Shown here in pieces: positions 15,983 to 24,925 of a DNA stretch of 64,000 bases. Below the pieces are notes generated by a model. The model searched no databases. It was not told where the DNA came from and saw only the letters and a list, made by a program, of their open reading frames with translations. Origin of the DNA: Acidobacteriaceae bacterium (GTDB lineage: Bacteria; Acidobacteriota; Terriglobia; Terriglobales; Acidobacteriaceae); NCBI GenBank assembly GCA_003170825.1, contig PMYL01000054.1, forward strand, positions 124,001-188,000. The letters run 5' to 3'. Both the position numbers and the translations under genes were made by a program. The first letter of the stretch is position 1; each line of letters opens with the position of its first letter.

Positions 15983-16198
15983 TTATGCAGGAATCGCCAT
16001 GCGCATCACTTGTGTAACTGGCTCTGGAATCGGCAGGCCGTCCTCGCGCATTCCATCGATGTGCATCTCAATTCCCTCGCGCAGCAACTGCTCGGTCTGA
16101 GCGAAGGTCGCGGCAGCCACGCCCAACCCCGGCAGGTCCGGAGCATAGGCGCTCCAGCCATTCGATGTTTTCTCGAATACAGCTGCATATTCCTTCAT
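15983..16198 (-). CDS. hicB: HicB-type antitoxin
   Basis: The 71-residue protein has the partial RNase-H-like fold of HicB: MKEYAAVFEKTSNGWSAYAPDLPGLGVAAAT..., with the YAPDLPG motif, and the helix EQLLREGIEMHIDGMREDG. It would bind and inhibit the HicA mRNA interferase. It is a short HicB: no C-terminal DNA-binding domain is present, so autoregulation would need another route. Its ATG overlaps the hicA stop by four bases (ATGA), with the toxin gene first, the usual order for hicAB. Confidence 0.88.
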   Translation of the reverse strand: MKEYAAVFEKTSNGWSAYAPDLPGLGVAAATFAQTEQLLREGIEMHIDGMREDGLPIPEPVTQVMRMAIPA

Positions 16199-16380
16199 TT
16201 CAAGCCCGCCTGTTTGAGAATGTTGCCGAAAGTACCTTTGTCCATTTCCTGCGACGGGTGACCAGCCACTGTGACCCGGCCTACCTTCACAGGGTGCTTA
16301 AACTGACGGTGGCTACCCTTCTGCGCTACCTGATACCAGCCGTTGTCCTCGATCAGTTTCAGCACATTGCGTACTTTCAT
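16195..16380 (-). CDS. hicA: HicA-type mRNA interferase toxin
   Basis: A 61-residue HicA of the double-stranded RNA-binding-domain-like fold: MKVRNVLKLIEDNGWYQVAQKGSHRQFKHP, where the His of GSHRQF is the catalytic residue, followed by GRVTVAGHPSQEMDKGTFGNILKQAGL. HicA cuts mRNA during stress. A TATAAT box lies 24 bases upstream of the ATG and AAGGA gives a ribosome site, so the operon has its own promoter. Confidence 0.92.
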   Translation of the reverse strand: MKVRNVLKLIEDNGWYQVAQKGSHRQFKHPVKVGRVTVAGHPSQEMDKGTFGNILKQAGLK

Positions 16381-16404
16381 GCAAGCGACTCAATCCTTGC
16401 AGTG

Positions 16405-16410
16405 ATTATA
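16405..16410 (-). promoter_or_regulatory. -10 box of hicAB
   Basis: A perfect TATAAT on the minus strand, 24 nt before the hicA ATG. A matching -35 element is weak. Confidence 0.5.
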
Positions 16411-16452
16411 GCGCCAATCGATATTTTCACGGGCTGCGGAGTCCAGGCAAGA

Positions 16453-16743
16453 TCAACTGGCACGGGCCTCGTCCTCTGCGGCAGTTGCCAACCGCTGCCG
16501 CGCCTCTCGCCGCGCAGGCTCAAAGTCCACCGGCGAGGCGGCTCCGCTGGCCTTGCCCTGATCCCATAGTTGGCGCAGGCGCTTCAGGTCTTCCTGGCGT
16601 AACTCACGCTTGAACTGCCAGTCCCGGATGGCCTCTCGAACGATCTCGCTGGTGGTGGCATATTCTCCCGTTTCCACGGCTGCCTTGAGGGCGCCAAGCT
16701 GCTCCCCGGTCAAGGCGATGCTGATTTTTTGAACATCCGGCAT
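16453..16743 (-). CDS. ParD-like antitoxin without a partner toxin
   Basis: From ATG 16743 the product has 96 residues: [42 protein letters not shown], a ribbon-helix-helix DNA-binding region typical of ParD/CopG antitoxins, then a charged helical tail that would wrap the toxin. The ORF track starts 29 codons earlier at a position inside the promoter region, which is unlikely. The 72 bp between this gene and hicA are too short for parE, and no ParE is encoded upstream, so it appears to be an orphan antitoxin or a transcription regulator. Confidence 0.78.
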   Translation of the reverse strand: MPDVQKISIALTGEQLGALKAAVETGEYATTSEIVREAIRDWQFKRELRQEDLKRLRQLWDQGKASGAASPVDFEPARREARQRLATAAEDEARAS

Positions 16744-16770
16744 GACGGCGACTCCGCTCTTTATGGGGCA

Positions 16771-16796
16771 ATACTTGCTACTTCTTGCTGAAGTAT
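16771..16796. promoter_or_regulatory. Putative operator/promoter of the parD-like gene
   Basis: ATACTT and AAGTAT form an inverted repeat with 14 bases between them. The right arm includes TATACT on the minus strand, a plausible -10 box for the gene starting at 16743. This is a likely site for autorepression by the ribbon-helix-helix protein. Confidence 0.4.
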
Positions 16797-17096
16797 AGCA
16801 AATATTCCCCTGTATCGCCATGCTCCGCACACAGTTAAATGGGGTTCTGCATCGAATGTTTCCCTTCCGCCTGCCCTAAAAATGGGACGTAAAGGGAAGA
16901 AGTGATCTCTCGCAAGTGGAAACGGAGCGGGGTTCCGTGGTAGGGTGCAACATTTGCGGGTGGTTTTTCCCGGAGCGGGACGAGCGGCTCCGGACGCAGA
17001 CGGATATCGGACTGCCGGGGGAGTGAATCCGATCTGTCCACTCGTGAGTCAAACAGGCCGGACAGGGTAGAGTGGGATTGGTAAATAAGGATGGCA

Positions 17097-19760
17097 ATGA
17101 GCAAATCACTGGTGATCGTCGAGTCCCCCGCCAAGGCGAAGACGATCGAGAAATATCTGGGCAAGGGCTTTGAGGTGCGGGCCTCGATCGGGCACATCAT
17201 GGACCTGCCCAAGAACGAGATTGGCGTGGAGCTGGAGAATCGCACCTTCGAGCCGACGCTGATTGTGTCTCCGGGCAAGGAGAAGGTGGTTGCGCAACTG
17301 AAGCGGGCGGCGGCAGCGGCAGACGAGATTTATTTGGCGCCCGACCCGGACCGCGAGGGCGAAGCGATTGCATACCACCTGGCGCTGCAGTTGGGAACGA
17401 CGGCCAAGGAGCGGAAAAAGATTAGGCGCGTGACCTTCAACGAGATTACGAAGAAGGCCGTGCAGGAGGCGTTCCAGCACGCGCGGGATCTGGATCAAAA
17501 CCTCGTGGACTCGCAGCAGACGCGGCGGGTGTTGGACCGGCTGGTGGGCTACCAGATTTCGCCGCTGCTGTGGGACAAGGTGCGGCGGGGGCTCTCGGCG
17601 GGCCGCGTGCAGACGGTGGCCGTGCGGCTGATTGTGGAGCGGGAGCGGGAGATCGGCGCGTTTGAGCCGGTGGAGTACTGGACGTTGGACGCGGTGCTGC
17701 ACCCGGAGAAGCAGGCGGACAAGAAACTGAAGGCGCGCTTTATCGGAATCGATGGAGAGCCGGCACGGGTCCCGAACGGCAAGGACAAAGACGGCAAAGA
17801 CCAGTTCATCGCCAATGCGCTTCCGGATGAGAAGTCGATGAAAGCGGTGGTTGCGGCTCTCGATAAGGCGCAGTGGTCATTGGTTTCGGTTCAGTCGAGG
17901 GAGCAGCAGAGGAAGCCTTTTGCTCCGTTCATCACCAGCCAGTTACAGCGGGACGCAGCGAGCAAGCTGGGCTTTAACGTGCGGCGGACGATGGGCGTGG
18001 CGCAGCGGCTGTATGAAGGAGTCGACGTGGGCGCCGAGGGCACAGTTGGCCTGATTACTTATATGCGTACCGACTCGCCGCGTGTGGCGCCGGAGGCGAT
18101 TGCGGGGGCGCGGGAGTGGATCGGGAAGCAGTTGGGGGCGAAGTATCTGCCCAAGGAACCCAATGTGTACAAGGGCAAGAAGGATGCGCAGGACGCGCAC
18201 GAGGCGATCCGGCCGACCGATGCATCGCGGACGCCGGAGTCGATCGCCCGCAACCTGACCGAGGAACAGCTCAAACTGTACCGGCTGATTTGGCAGCGGT
18301 TTGTGGCTTCGCAGATGATGCCGGCCCTCTTTGACGTGACGACGGCGAAGATTGCCGCGGTCTCGGCGAAGACGGGAAAGACATACGATTTCCGCGTCAG
18401 CGGATCGGTGGTGCGCTTCGACGGATTCCTGAAGGTCTATGAGGTTTTGGAAGAGAAGAAGGACGAGGACGACGAGTCGACCAACAAGCTGCCCGATCTG
18501 GACAACGTGAAGAAGCTGGAGCTGGAAAAGCTGGAGAACGAGCAGCACTTTACCCAGCCGCCACCGCGCTATAACGAGGCTTCACTGGTGAAGGAGCTGG
18601 AGGAGCGGGGCATCGGGCGGCCGTCGACCTATGCCTCGATCATCAACACCATCCAGGACCGCGAGTACGTGACCAAGATCAGCAACCGTTTCTATCCCAC
18701 CGAGATCGGGATGGTGGTCTGCGACTTATTGGTGAAGAATTTTCCATACATTTTCGACGTTGCGTACACGGCCAAACTGGAAGAGGAGCTGGACGATATC
18801 GAGGAGGGCAAAGAGAAGTGGACGGATCTGCTGAACGGCTTCTACGGCTACTTTGAGGAAGAGCTCAAGGACGCCGGCAAGAACATGGAAAACATCAAGC
18901 GGATGGAGCGGGTGACAGGCGAAAAATGCGACCTTTGCGGTTCGCCGCTGTTGTTGAAGTGGGGCAAGTTCGGGAGCTTCTTTGCCTGTTCGGCCTATAA
19001 CAAGAAGGATAAATCGAGCTGCACGTTCACCAAGGAGAATACGGCGGGCAAGCCGGACCTGAATACGCCGGAGGCGCAGGAGGCGAGCGAGCAGGAAGAG
19101 TACTGCGACAACTGCGGGCGGGTGATGGTGCTCAGGCGGGGGCCGTTCGGCATGTTCATGTCCTGCCCTGGGTTCAATGAGGACCCACCTTGCAAGACCT
19201 TCCGCAAGCTGAGCCAGAAGCAGCAGCAGAAGCAGGCTGTGCCGCAGCCCACCGGCGAGGACTGCCCGCTTTGCGGCAAGCCTCTGGTGCTGCGCCAGGG
19301 GGCTTACGGGGAGTTCGTTTCGTGCTCCGGGTATCCGAAGTGCAAGTACGTGAAGCAGAACCTGATTGAAGGGATGAAGTGCCCCAAGTGCGGCATCGGG
19401 GACCTGGCCGAACGCAAGGCGCGACGGGGCAACATCTTCTGGGGCTGCACGAATTATCCGAAGTGCGACTTCACGTCGAACTACAAGCCGGTGGCGAAGA
19501 AGTGCCCGGAGTGCGGGAGCCCGTACCTGGTGGAGAAGACGCTGCGCTCGGGGATTTATCTGGAATGCCCGAACAAGAAGAAGGCGGCTGACGAGACGGC
19601 GCCGAAGAAGCGGGCAAAGAAGGCGGCTGGGGCGGCGGAAAGCACGGTGGCGTGCAGCTATTCGAAGCGGATTGGGGATGCGCCGCCTCCGCCGACGGCG
19701 GAGACGCATGGGCCGGTGGTGGAGAAGAAGGGCGGGAAGAAGGAGTTGCAGCCGGCATAG
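17097..19760 (+). CDS. topA: DNA topoisomerase I
   Basis: TopA relaxes negative supercoils by a single-strand passage mechanism. The 887 residues begin with a TOPRIM domain (SLVIVESPAKAKTIEKYL, then APDPDREGEAIAYHL with the acidic DPDREGE metal site), followed by the type IA core with the active-site tyrosine in GLITYMRTDSPR and the RGIGRPSTYA motif. The C-terminus carries five four-cysteine zinc ribbons (the first begins CDLCGSPLLLKWG), more than the three of E. coli, and ends in a basic tail. The second ATG (17097) is preferred because AAGG stands six bases before it; the first ATG overlaps that site. Confidence 0.97.
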   Translation: MSKSLVIVESPAKAKTIEKYLGKGFEVRASIGHIMDLPKNEIGVELENRTFEPTLIVSPGKEKVVAQLKRAAAAADEIYLAPDPDREGEAIAYHLALQLGTTAKERKKIRRVTFNEITKKAVQEAFQHARDLDQNLVDSQQTRRVLDRLVGYQISPLLWDKVRRGLSAGRVQTVAVRLIVEREREIGAFEPVEYWTLDAVLHPEKQADKKLKARFIGIDGEPARVPNGKDKDGKDQFIANALPDEKSMKAVVAALDKAQWSLVSVQSREQQRKPFAPFITSQLQRDAASKLGFNVRRTMGVAQRLYEGVDVGAEGTVGLITYMRTDSPRVAPEAIAGAREWIGKQLGAKYLPKEPNVYKGKKDAQDAHEAIRPTDASRTPESIARNLTEEQLKLYRLIWQRFVASQMMPALFDVTTAKIAAVSAKTGKTYDFRVSGSVVRFDGFLKVYEVLEEKKDEDDESTNKLPDLDNVKKLELEKLENEQHFTQPPPRYNEASLVKELEERGIGRPSTYASIINTIQDREYVTKISNRFYPTEIGMVVCDLLVKNFPYIFDVAYTAKLEEELDDIEEGKEKWTDLLNGFYGYFEEELKDAGKNMENIKRMERVTGEKCDLCGSPLLLKWGKFGSFFACSAYNKKDKSSCTFTKENTAGKPDLNTPEAQEASEQEEYCDNCGRVMVLRRGPFGMFMSCPGFNEDPPCKTFRKLSQKQQQKQAVPQPTGEDCPLCGKPLVLRQGAYGEFVSCSGYPKCKYVKQNLIEGMKCPKCGIGDLAERKARRGNIFWGCTNYPKCDFTSNYKPVAKKCPECGSPYLVEKTLRSGIYLECPNKKKAADETAPKKRAKKAAGAAESTVACSYSKRIGDAPPPPTAETHGPVVEKKGGKKELQPA

Positions 19761-19834
19761 GGAGCGGCGTCTGAGGGGCACAGCTCAGCGCGCTCCGTCT
19801 GAATCCGGTAGTATGGAGGAACGGAGAAACCCAA

Positions 19835-20317
19835 ATGGAACGGATGCTCGCAACGCCTGCCGATGCAGAAATTATTCTCAGACTCTATGAATTGCGCACC
19901 GAAGCGGTAATGCGCGAGGCTCGCGCGTGGATGACGGGCGAGTTCTGGCCGGCCACGGCCGAGGAGTTTTTTGCTGTGGCGGCGAACGCCGGGGACCCGC
20001 ACAACGCGTGGCTGCGGCAGGTGCTGACCTACTGGGAGATGGCGGCGGCGATGGTGCTGCACGGGGCGGTTTCAGCGGAGCTGTTTGTAGATTGCAACGC
20101 GGAGGGGTTCTTTCTGCTGGCCAAGTTTGCGCCGATTCTGGAAGCGATCCGGGAGAAGAATCCGGGGTTTCTGGTGAAGACGGCGGAGCTGGTGAACCGG
20201 TTTTCGGCGGCTTCGCAGCGCTACGAGGCGGTGCTGAAGAATGTGGAAGCCAGGCGGAACAGCCTGCCAGCGAAGCAGGAATCGCACGGGCAGTATTCTT
20301 ATCCCGCGAAACCCTGA
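19835..20317 (+). CDS. Conserved hypothetical protein, mostly helical
   Basis: A 160-residue protein without signal peptide. The central part, TYWEMAAAMVLHGAVSAELFVDCNAEGFFLLAKFAPILEAIRE, is amphipathic and helical, resembling small uncharacterised helical proteins of the DUF4760 sort, but I cannot confirm a family. A GGAGG lies 15 and CGGAG 9 bases before the ATG. It follows topA on the same strand at 74 bp and is followed by a secreted protein gene, so it may be transcribed with either. Function unknown. Confidence 0.72.
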   Translation: MERMLATPADAEIILRLYELRTEAVMREARAWMTGEFWPATAEEFFAVAANAGDPHNAWLRQVLTYWEMAAAMVLHGAVSAELFVDCNAEGFFLLAKFAPILEAIREKNPGFLVKTAELVNRFSAASQRYEAVLKNVEARRNSLPAKQESHGQYSYPAKP

Positions 20318-20398
20318 GTTTCAAATTTCTTGCCGAATTGCGGCCAGTGGAGGATGATGGTAGTCGATAGAGACTTTCCAATCCCCTGGAGGTTCCTC

Positions 20399-20722
20399 GT
20401 GAAAAGTGTTCTTGCTCTTCTATTGGCCGTTTTTTCCCTGACGGCGATTGCGGCGCGCGCTGCCGATTCCACCAAATTGAACGGCTGGATCTCCGACTCG
20501 ATGTGCGGCGCCAAGCACCTTGGCGACAACCCGGCGTGTGTGAAGAAGTGTATCGAGGGCGGCATGGCCCCGGTGTTTGTGGACGAGGCCAAGAAGGCGG
20601 TCTGGACGATCGACAATCCGGACGCGGTGAAGGGGTTCTACGGCGACCATGTGACGGTGACCGCTACGGCCGATGAGGGGAAGAAGAGCGTCCACATCGA
20701 GTCCATTTCGGACGTAAAGTAG
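20399..20722 (+). CDS. Small secreted protein with SDSMCGAKH motif
   Basis: From GTG 20399 the product has 107 residues: a signal peptide (KSVLALLLAVFSLTAIAARAA) and a mature domain beginning STKLNGWISDSMCGAKHLGDNPACVKKCIEGGMAPVFVDE. The pattern of Cys-Gly-x-Lys-His followed by two further cysteines recurs in small exported proteins of acidobacteria; their function is not known. The GTG is preceded by GGAGG at 7 bases, which decides the start against the longer ORF of the track. Metal or haem binding by the Cys/His cluster is possible but unsupported. Confidence 0.75.
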   Translation: MKSVLALLLAVFSLTAIAARAADSTKLNGWISDSMCGAKHLGDNPACVKKCIEGGMAPVFVDEAKKAVWTIDNPDAVKGFYGDHVTVTATADEGKKSVHIESISDVK

Positions 20723-20876
20723 GGCGCGGACGCGAAGCAGGGCTTTCCGGCTTTTCCAGATTGCAATCGGACTCGCCACGCCAGCGAATCTCTGGTAGTG
20801 TCATATCCGTTACTCTCATTCGTGCTGGATTTGAGGCCGATGGGGGCAAGTGCGTTGAATTTAAACGGAATAGACC

Positions 20877-21161
20877 ATGGCGCGAGCAATCTGGAACGGC
20901 AAAGTCGTTGCCGAAAGCGACACGACGGAGACAGTCGAAGGCGATGTTTATTTTCCCGAGGCCAGCCTCAAACGGGAGTATTTTCGCCCCAGCACCACCA
21001 CCTCGACCTGTCCCAGGAAGGGACAGGCACACTACATGAACCTGTTGATCGACGAGAAGGATAACCCGGATGCGGCCTGGTACTATCCCGATCCAAAGCC
21101 GATCGCGCGCAAGATCAAGGGGTGTGTGGCGTTCTGGCGGGGCGTGGAGATAGAGAAATAG
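20877..21161 (+). CDS. DUF427 family protein
   Basis: The 94-residue protein matches the DUF427 pattern: RAIWNGKVVAESDTTETVEGDVYFP, then ASLKREYFRPSTTTSTCPRKGQAHYMNLL and AWYYPDPKP with KIKGCVAFWRGVEIE at the C-terminus. Its biochemical role is unknown. It is a small beta-barrel-like (Cupin-like tandem) protein in known members. The last 88 bp of the gene are present a second time at 26717-26804, on the far side of the glucanase cassette. Confidence 0.88.
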   Translation: MARAIWNGKVVAESDTTETVEGDVYFPEASLKREYFRPSTTTSTCPRKGQAHYMNLLIDEKDNPDAAWYYPDPKPIARKIKGCVAFWRGVEIEK

Positions 21162-21380
21162 GATCGAGGCGGCGCGTACCCCCTCACGAACGGACGGCGG
21201 TCAGGGTTTGTGGTCTCCCATGCCTCCCGCCGCGGCGGGCGAACCCCCTTCGGCTTCGCTCAGGGCAAGCTTTCGGCGAGCTCAGGGCAGGCTCTTGGGC
21301 GCCCGGTCACTGTACTTAGCAGCCCCCCCACTTTAAAAAATTGTCAGGTTCAGCGAATGCTAAGAATCAAGGGGGTGGCG

Positions 21381-21695
21381 CATAGAGTATTAAAGTACCA
21401 TGGACACCAAAGAATTAGATCAGTACATAGAGTACTAGAGTGGTATAGATACCCAAAGAATTAGCGAGCACGCTGATATGTCATGCCGAAACCGACTTAC
21501 ACGATCCATGCAACCAGTTGATTCTATTCAACTTCTAACAGGACAGCAGTGGCGGCACATAAAGTACTAGAGTAACATGGATACCCAAAGAATTAGATCA
21601 GTACATAGAGTACTAGAGTGGTATGGGCACCCGAAGAATTAGATCAGTACATACAGTACTAGAGTGGTATGGACACCCCAAGAATCTGTGATCAC
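21381..21695 (+). repeat. 45-46 bp repeat array in two blocks (2 + 3 units)
   Basis: Units start at 21381, 21426, 21558, 21604 and 21650, with a period of 45-46 bp. A typical unit reads catagagtactagagtggta, then tggacacccaaagaattaga and tcagta. Across each unit junction the sequence AGTAC-N5-GTACT forms a dyad. The sequences following the last unit of each block are themselves related (ctgatatgtcatgccga and ctaatataccgtgccga), so the block as a whole was duplicated. The 758-bp gap 21162-21919 otherwise holds a CpG-rich Acidobacteria-type spacer at 21220-21300 and no credible gene before 21920. Possible operator array or promoter repeats for the downstream secreted genes. Confidence 0.85.
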
Positions 21696-21919
21696 ACTAA
21701 TATACCGTGCCGATGAAAGCATCAGCTACCACATGGTGTTCTTGGATGTGTCTGTGCTGGCGCCGCTGTAGTCTTCATCGGCAACAAGGACGCCGCGTTC
21801 CGCAGGAAGTGGGCTGAACGCTGTGGTTTTGGCTTTGAATTGGCTTCGGTTTAAGCGCACCGGCACCCAGTTCGTGCCGCGGTCAATTCACAAACGATTG
21901 TTGATTGGAGTGAATTACG

Positions 21920-24817
21920 ATGAAAAATCGCACATCTCGCTTAAAGGTCATGAGCAGGCTGCTGTTTTGCCTGACGCTCGTGGCGCTTCTCTTCTGGGGC
22001 AGTTCGGCCTTCGCGCAGAACTCGACGATCTTTGGCCCCAACGTCTACGTCTATGACACCACCTATTCGATTTCGTCGATCAACACGACCCTGGCCACGC
22101 TGGCCGGCAACGCGCAGTTCAGCACCAACCGCTATGCGGTGTTTTTCAAGCCCGGCACATACAGCGGCGTCGAATCCCAGGTGGGCTTCTATATGTCCGC
22201 TGCCGGACTCGGCACGTCCCCCACCGCCACCGCCATCACCAACGGCTATCTGACGGTCAATACGACGGATGGCAACGGGAACGTCACGACCAACTTCTGG
22301 CGTTCCCTTGAGAACATAGCAATCACCGCCCCGTCAGGCGACACTCTGCAATGGGGCGTCTCCCAGGGAGCGGACTTCCGGCGCGTACAGGTGAACGGCG
22401 GGCTGGAACTGACGAATACCTCCTGCGGCGAGGCCAGCGGCGGATTCATCGGCGACTCCAAGATCACCGGGGCCGTTAACGCCTGCTCCCAGCAGCAGTG
22501 GTATACCCGCAACAGCTCTGTTGCGAGTTTCGCGGGGAACGTATGGAATTTCGTCTTCTCCGGCGTCTCCGGCGCACCGGCGAATAGCAACCCATTCGCC
22601 ACCGGATCCAGTTCCATGACCACGCTGGCCACAACTCCGGTCGTCCGTGAAAAGCCCTACCTCTATGTGGATAGCGGCGGCAACTATTTTGTATTCTCGC
22701 CGTCCCTCCTGACAAACTCGTCGGGCGCGGACTGGTCTAACGGAGGCCTTGGCGCCGGCACCTCCCTGGCCATCAGCACCTTCTTGATCGCCACGCCCTC
22801 AACCTCGCTGGCCACGATTAATTCCGCGCTGGCTTCAGGCAAAAACCTCATTCTGACCCCCGGCATCTACAAGTACAGCGGTGCCATCAACGTCACCAAT
22901 GCAAAGACAGTCGTGCTCGGCCTGGGCTACGCGGATCTGGTTCCGCAGACGGGAACAGCAGCGCTTACCGTTGCCGACGTGGACGGAGTGCAAATCGCCG
23001 GACTGCTCATCGACGCGGGTCCGGTCAACTCGCCGGTACTCCTCGAGGTAGGAGTAAAGGGTGGATCGCGCGTCAGCCATGCAAGCAACCCCACGTCGAT
23101 CAGCGATGTGAACTTCCGCATTGGCGGAGCCACCGCGGGAACCGCCACCGTAGCCACGGAAATCGATAGTGACAACGTCATTATCGACAACATGTGGTCA
23201 TGGCGCGCCGACCACGGGACCGACGCCTCCTGGACCGGCAACGTCGCCATGAACGGATTGGTCGTGAACGGGGACAACGTCACGGCCTTGGGCCTGGCTG
23301 TCGAGCACTACGAGGCAGAGCAGGTCGTATGGAACGGCAACGGCGGCGAGACCATCTTCTATCAGAGCGAAATGCCCTATGACGTTCCCAGCCAGGCCGC
23401 ATGGATGAACGGCAGCGTGGACGGTTATGCGTCCTACAACGTCGCGCCGGCGGTCACCACTCACCAGGCCTACGGCATCGGTGTGTACTCCTACTTCAGT
23501 CAGGGAGTAGCTATCATTGCCAACAGCGGCATCTCCGCCCCGGTCGCCGCAGGAGTCACGTTTGAGCATGCGGTAACAGTGTTCCTGGCTGGAAGCGGCC
23601 AAATCACCTACACTCTCGCCTCGGACAGCAGCCAGGCCGATAATGCGGGCACGGTAGCGGAGTCCGGCTCCATTACCAGCTTTGTAACCAACTGGGGAGG
23701 TTCGGGCGGCAGTTGCTCCTCGGTTCCCAGCGTTCCTGGAACGCCTTCCGCGACGGCAACTTCCTCCAGCGCAATCAACGTGACCTGGGGCGCCAGCACT
23801 GCCGGCTCGGGTTGCACTGTGAGCTACAACGTGTACCGTAGCACGACCTCCGGGTTCACGCCGGGCTCGGGCAACCTGATCGCGAGTGGCGTGACCACCG
23901 CGAGCTACTCCAACACCGGCCTCGCGGCTTCGACAACCTACTACTACAAGATAGAAGCGGTTGACGGGGATGGTTCATCGGCGGCCTCGGCGCAGGCCAG
24001 CGCGACCACGCAAAGCGGCGGCAGTTGCTCCGCGGCCCCCTCGGCGCCAACCGGTCTGGCGGCGGCGGCGACGTCCTCCAGCGCCATCGGCTTGAACTGG
24101 TCGGCGGTGACCCCTCCGGCCAACTGCACCATCAGCGGCTACAGCGTCTACCGCAGCACCACCAGCGGATTCACTCCGGGATCGGGCAACCTGATTGCCA
24201 GCGGCGTGACCAGCCTCAGCTACACCAACAGCGGCCTCGCGGCTTCGACCACCTACTACTACAAGGTAGAGGCACTTGACTCGTATGGCTCATCGCCGGC
24301 CTCGGCGCAGGCCCAAGCCACCACGCAATCCGGCGGTTCCGGCGGGGACTTCATCGCCATCAACTTTGAAGGTCCGGCGGTCAACAACTCGGGCGGCGGC
24401 GACGCTTCCTTTGCCGCGGATGAAGACTTCACCGGCGGAGGGGCTTCCACCCCTACCACGCACTCCATTAGCACCACCGCGGCCGGCGCCAATGCGGCGC
24501 CCATGGCGGTGTATCAGACCCAGCGTGACGGAACCTTCACCTACACGATTCCGGGCATGGTGGCCAACAGCCAGCACACCGTCCTGCTGCACTTCGCCGA
24601 GATCTACTTCACCGCGACGGGGAAACGTGAATTCAACGTAGCCATCAACGGCACAAATGTGCTCACCAACTTTGACGTCTATGCCGCAGCCGGAGGAGAG
24701 TACATCGCTGTGGTCAAGACGTTCACGGCCACCGCCAACAGCAGCGGCCAAATCGTGGTCGCCTTCACCAGCGGCGCGGATAACCAACCTTCGGTCGCGG
24801 GTCTTGAAATCCGCTAA
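21920..24817 (+). CDS. Secreted beta-helix protein with two FnIII domains and a malectin domain
   Basis: The 965-residue protein has a signal peptide (RLLFCLTLVALLFWGSSAFAQ). Residues about 35-600 form a repetitive right-handed beta-helix of the pectate-lyase/GH55-like type (FGPNVYVYDTTYS..., FKPGTYSGVESQVGFYMSAAGLG, SLENIAITAPSG, GGFIGDSKITG), similar to proteins often labelled coagulation factor 5/8-like or adenylyl cyclase in databases. Two fibronectin III domains follow (about 605-700 and 705-800), then a malectin-like carbohydrate-binding domain (about 810-965). The likely role is binding or breaking glucan outside the cell. The catalytic residues cannot be assigned with confidence. The tail is nearly identical to that of the next gene. 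Confidence 0.75.
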   Translation: MKNRTSRLKVMSRLLFCLTLVALLFWGSSAFAQNSTIFGPNVYVYDTTYSISSINTTLATLAGNAQFSTNRYAVFFKPGTYSGVESQVGFYMSAAGLGTSPTATAITNGYLTVNTTDGNGNVTTNFWRSLENIAITAPSGDTLQWGVSQGADFRRVQVNGGLELTNTSCGEASGGFIGDSKITGAVNACSQQQWYTRNSSVASFAGNVWNFVFSGVSGAPANSNPFATGSSSMTTLATTPVVREKPYLYVDSGGNYFVFSPSLLTNSSGADWSNGGLGAGTSLAISTFLIATPSTSLATINSALASGKNLILTPGIYKYSGAINVTNAKTVVLGLGYADLVPQTGTAALTVADVDGVQIAGLLIDAGPVNSPVLLEVGVKGGSRVSHASNPTSISDVNFRIGGATAGTATVATEIDSDNVIIDNMWSWRADHGTDASWTGNVAMNGLVVNGDNVTALGLAVEHYEAEQVVWNGNGGETIFYQSEMPYDVPSQAAWMNGSVDGYASYNVAPAVTTHQAYGIGVYSYFSQGVAIIANSGISAPVAAGVTFEHAVTVFLAGSGQITYTLASDSSQADNAGTVAESGSITSFVTNWGGSGGSCSSVPSVPGTPSATATSSSAINVTWGASTAGSGCTVSYNVYRSTTSGFTPGSGNLIASGVTTASYSNTGLAASTTYYYKIEAVDGDGSSAASAQASATTQSGGSCSAAPSAPTGLAAAATSSSAIGLNWSAVTPPANCTISGYSVYRSTTSGFTPGSGNLIASGVTSLSYTNSGLAASTTYYYKVEALDSYGSSPASAQAQATTQSGGSGGDFIAINFEGPAVNNSGGGDASFAADEDFTGGGASTPTTHSISTTAAGANAAPMAVYQTQRDGTFTYTIPGMVANSQHTVLLHFAEIYFTATGKREFNVAINGTNVLTNFDVYAAAGGEYIAVVKTFTATANSSGQIVVAFTSGADNQPSVAGLEIR

Positions 24818-24864
24818 GACGAACCAACCCATTCAGGCCGGCGGCACTTTGTGCCGCCGGCCTG
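24032..24864 (+). repeat. Direct repeat, copy 1: FnIII + malectin + terminator
   Basis: This 833-bp segment codes for FnIII-2 and malectin of the first gene, its stop codon and the terminator. It is repeated at 25889-26722 with one single-base indel near the terminator and scattered substitutions. Confidence 0.85.
24834..24864 (+). terminator. Hairpin terminator after the beta-helix gene
   Basis: Perfect 14-bp stem CAGGCCGGCGGCAC/GTGCCGCCGGCCTG with a TTT loop, 16 bp after the stop codon. No T-run follows, so efficiency is uncertain. Confidence 0.65.
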
Positions 24865-24925
24865 TAACCATGGCTCGTGCTTTCGGTCGAGCCTATCTTC
24901 CACCGGAAGAAGAAATGAGAATGAA

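Noticed and set aside
18726-19781. 351-residue minus-strand ORF
   Set aside because: Arg/Leu-rich antisense shadow of topA.
21381-21695. CRISPR array
   Set aside because: The units are contiguous or nearly so, with no unique spacers of constant length, and no cas genes are in the window.
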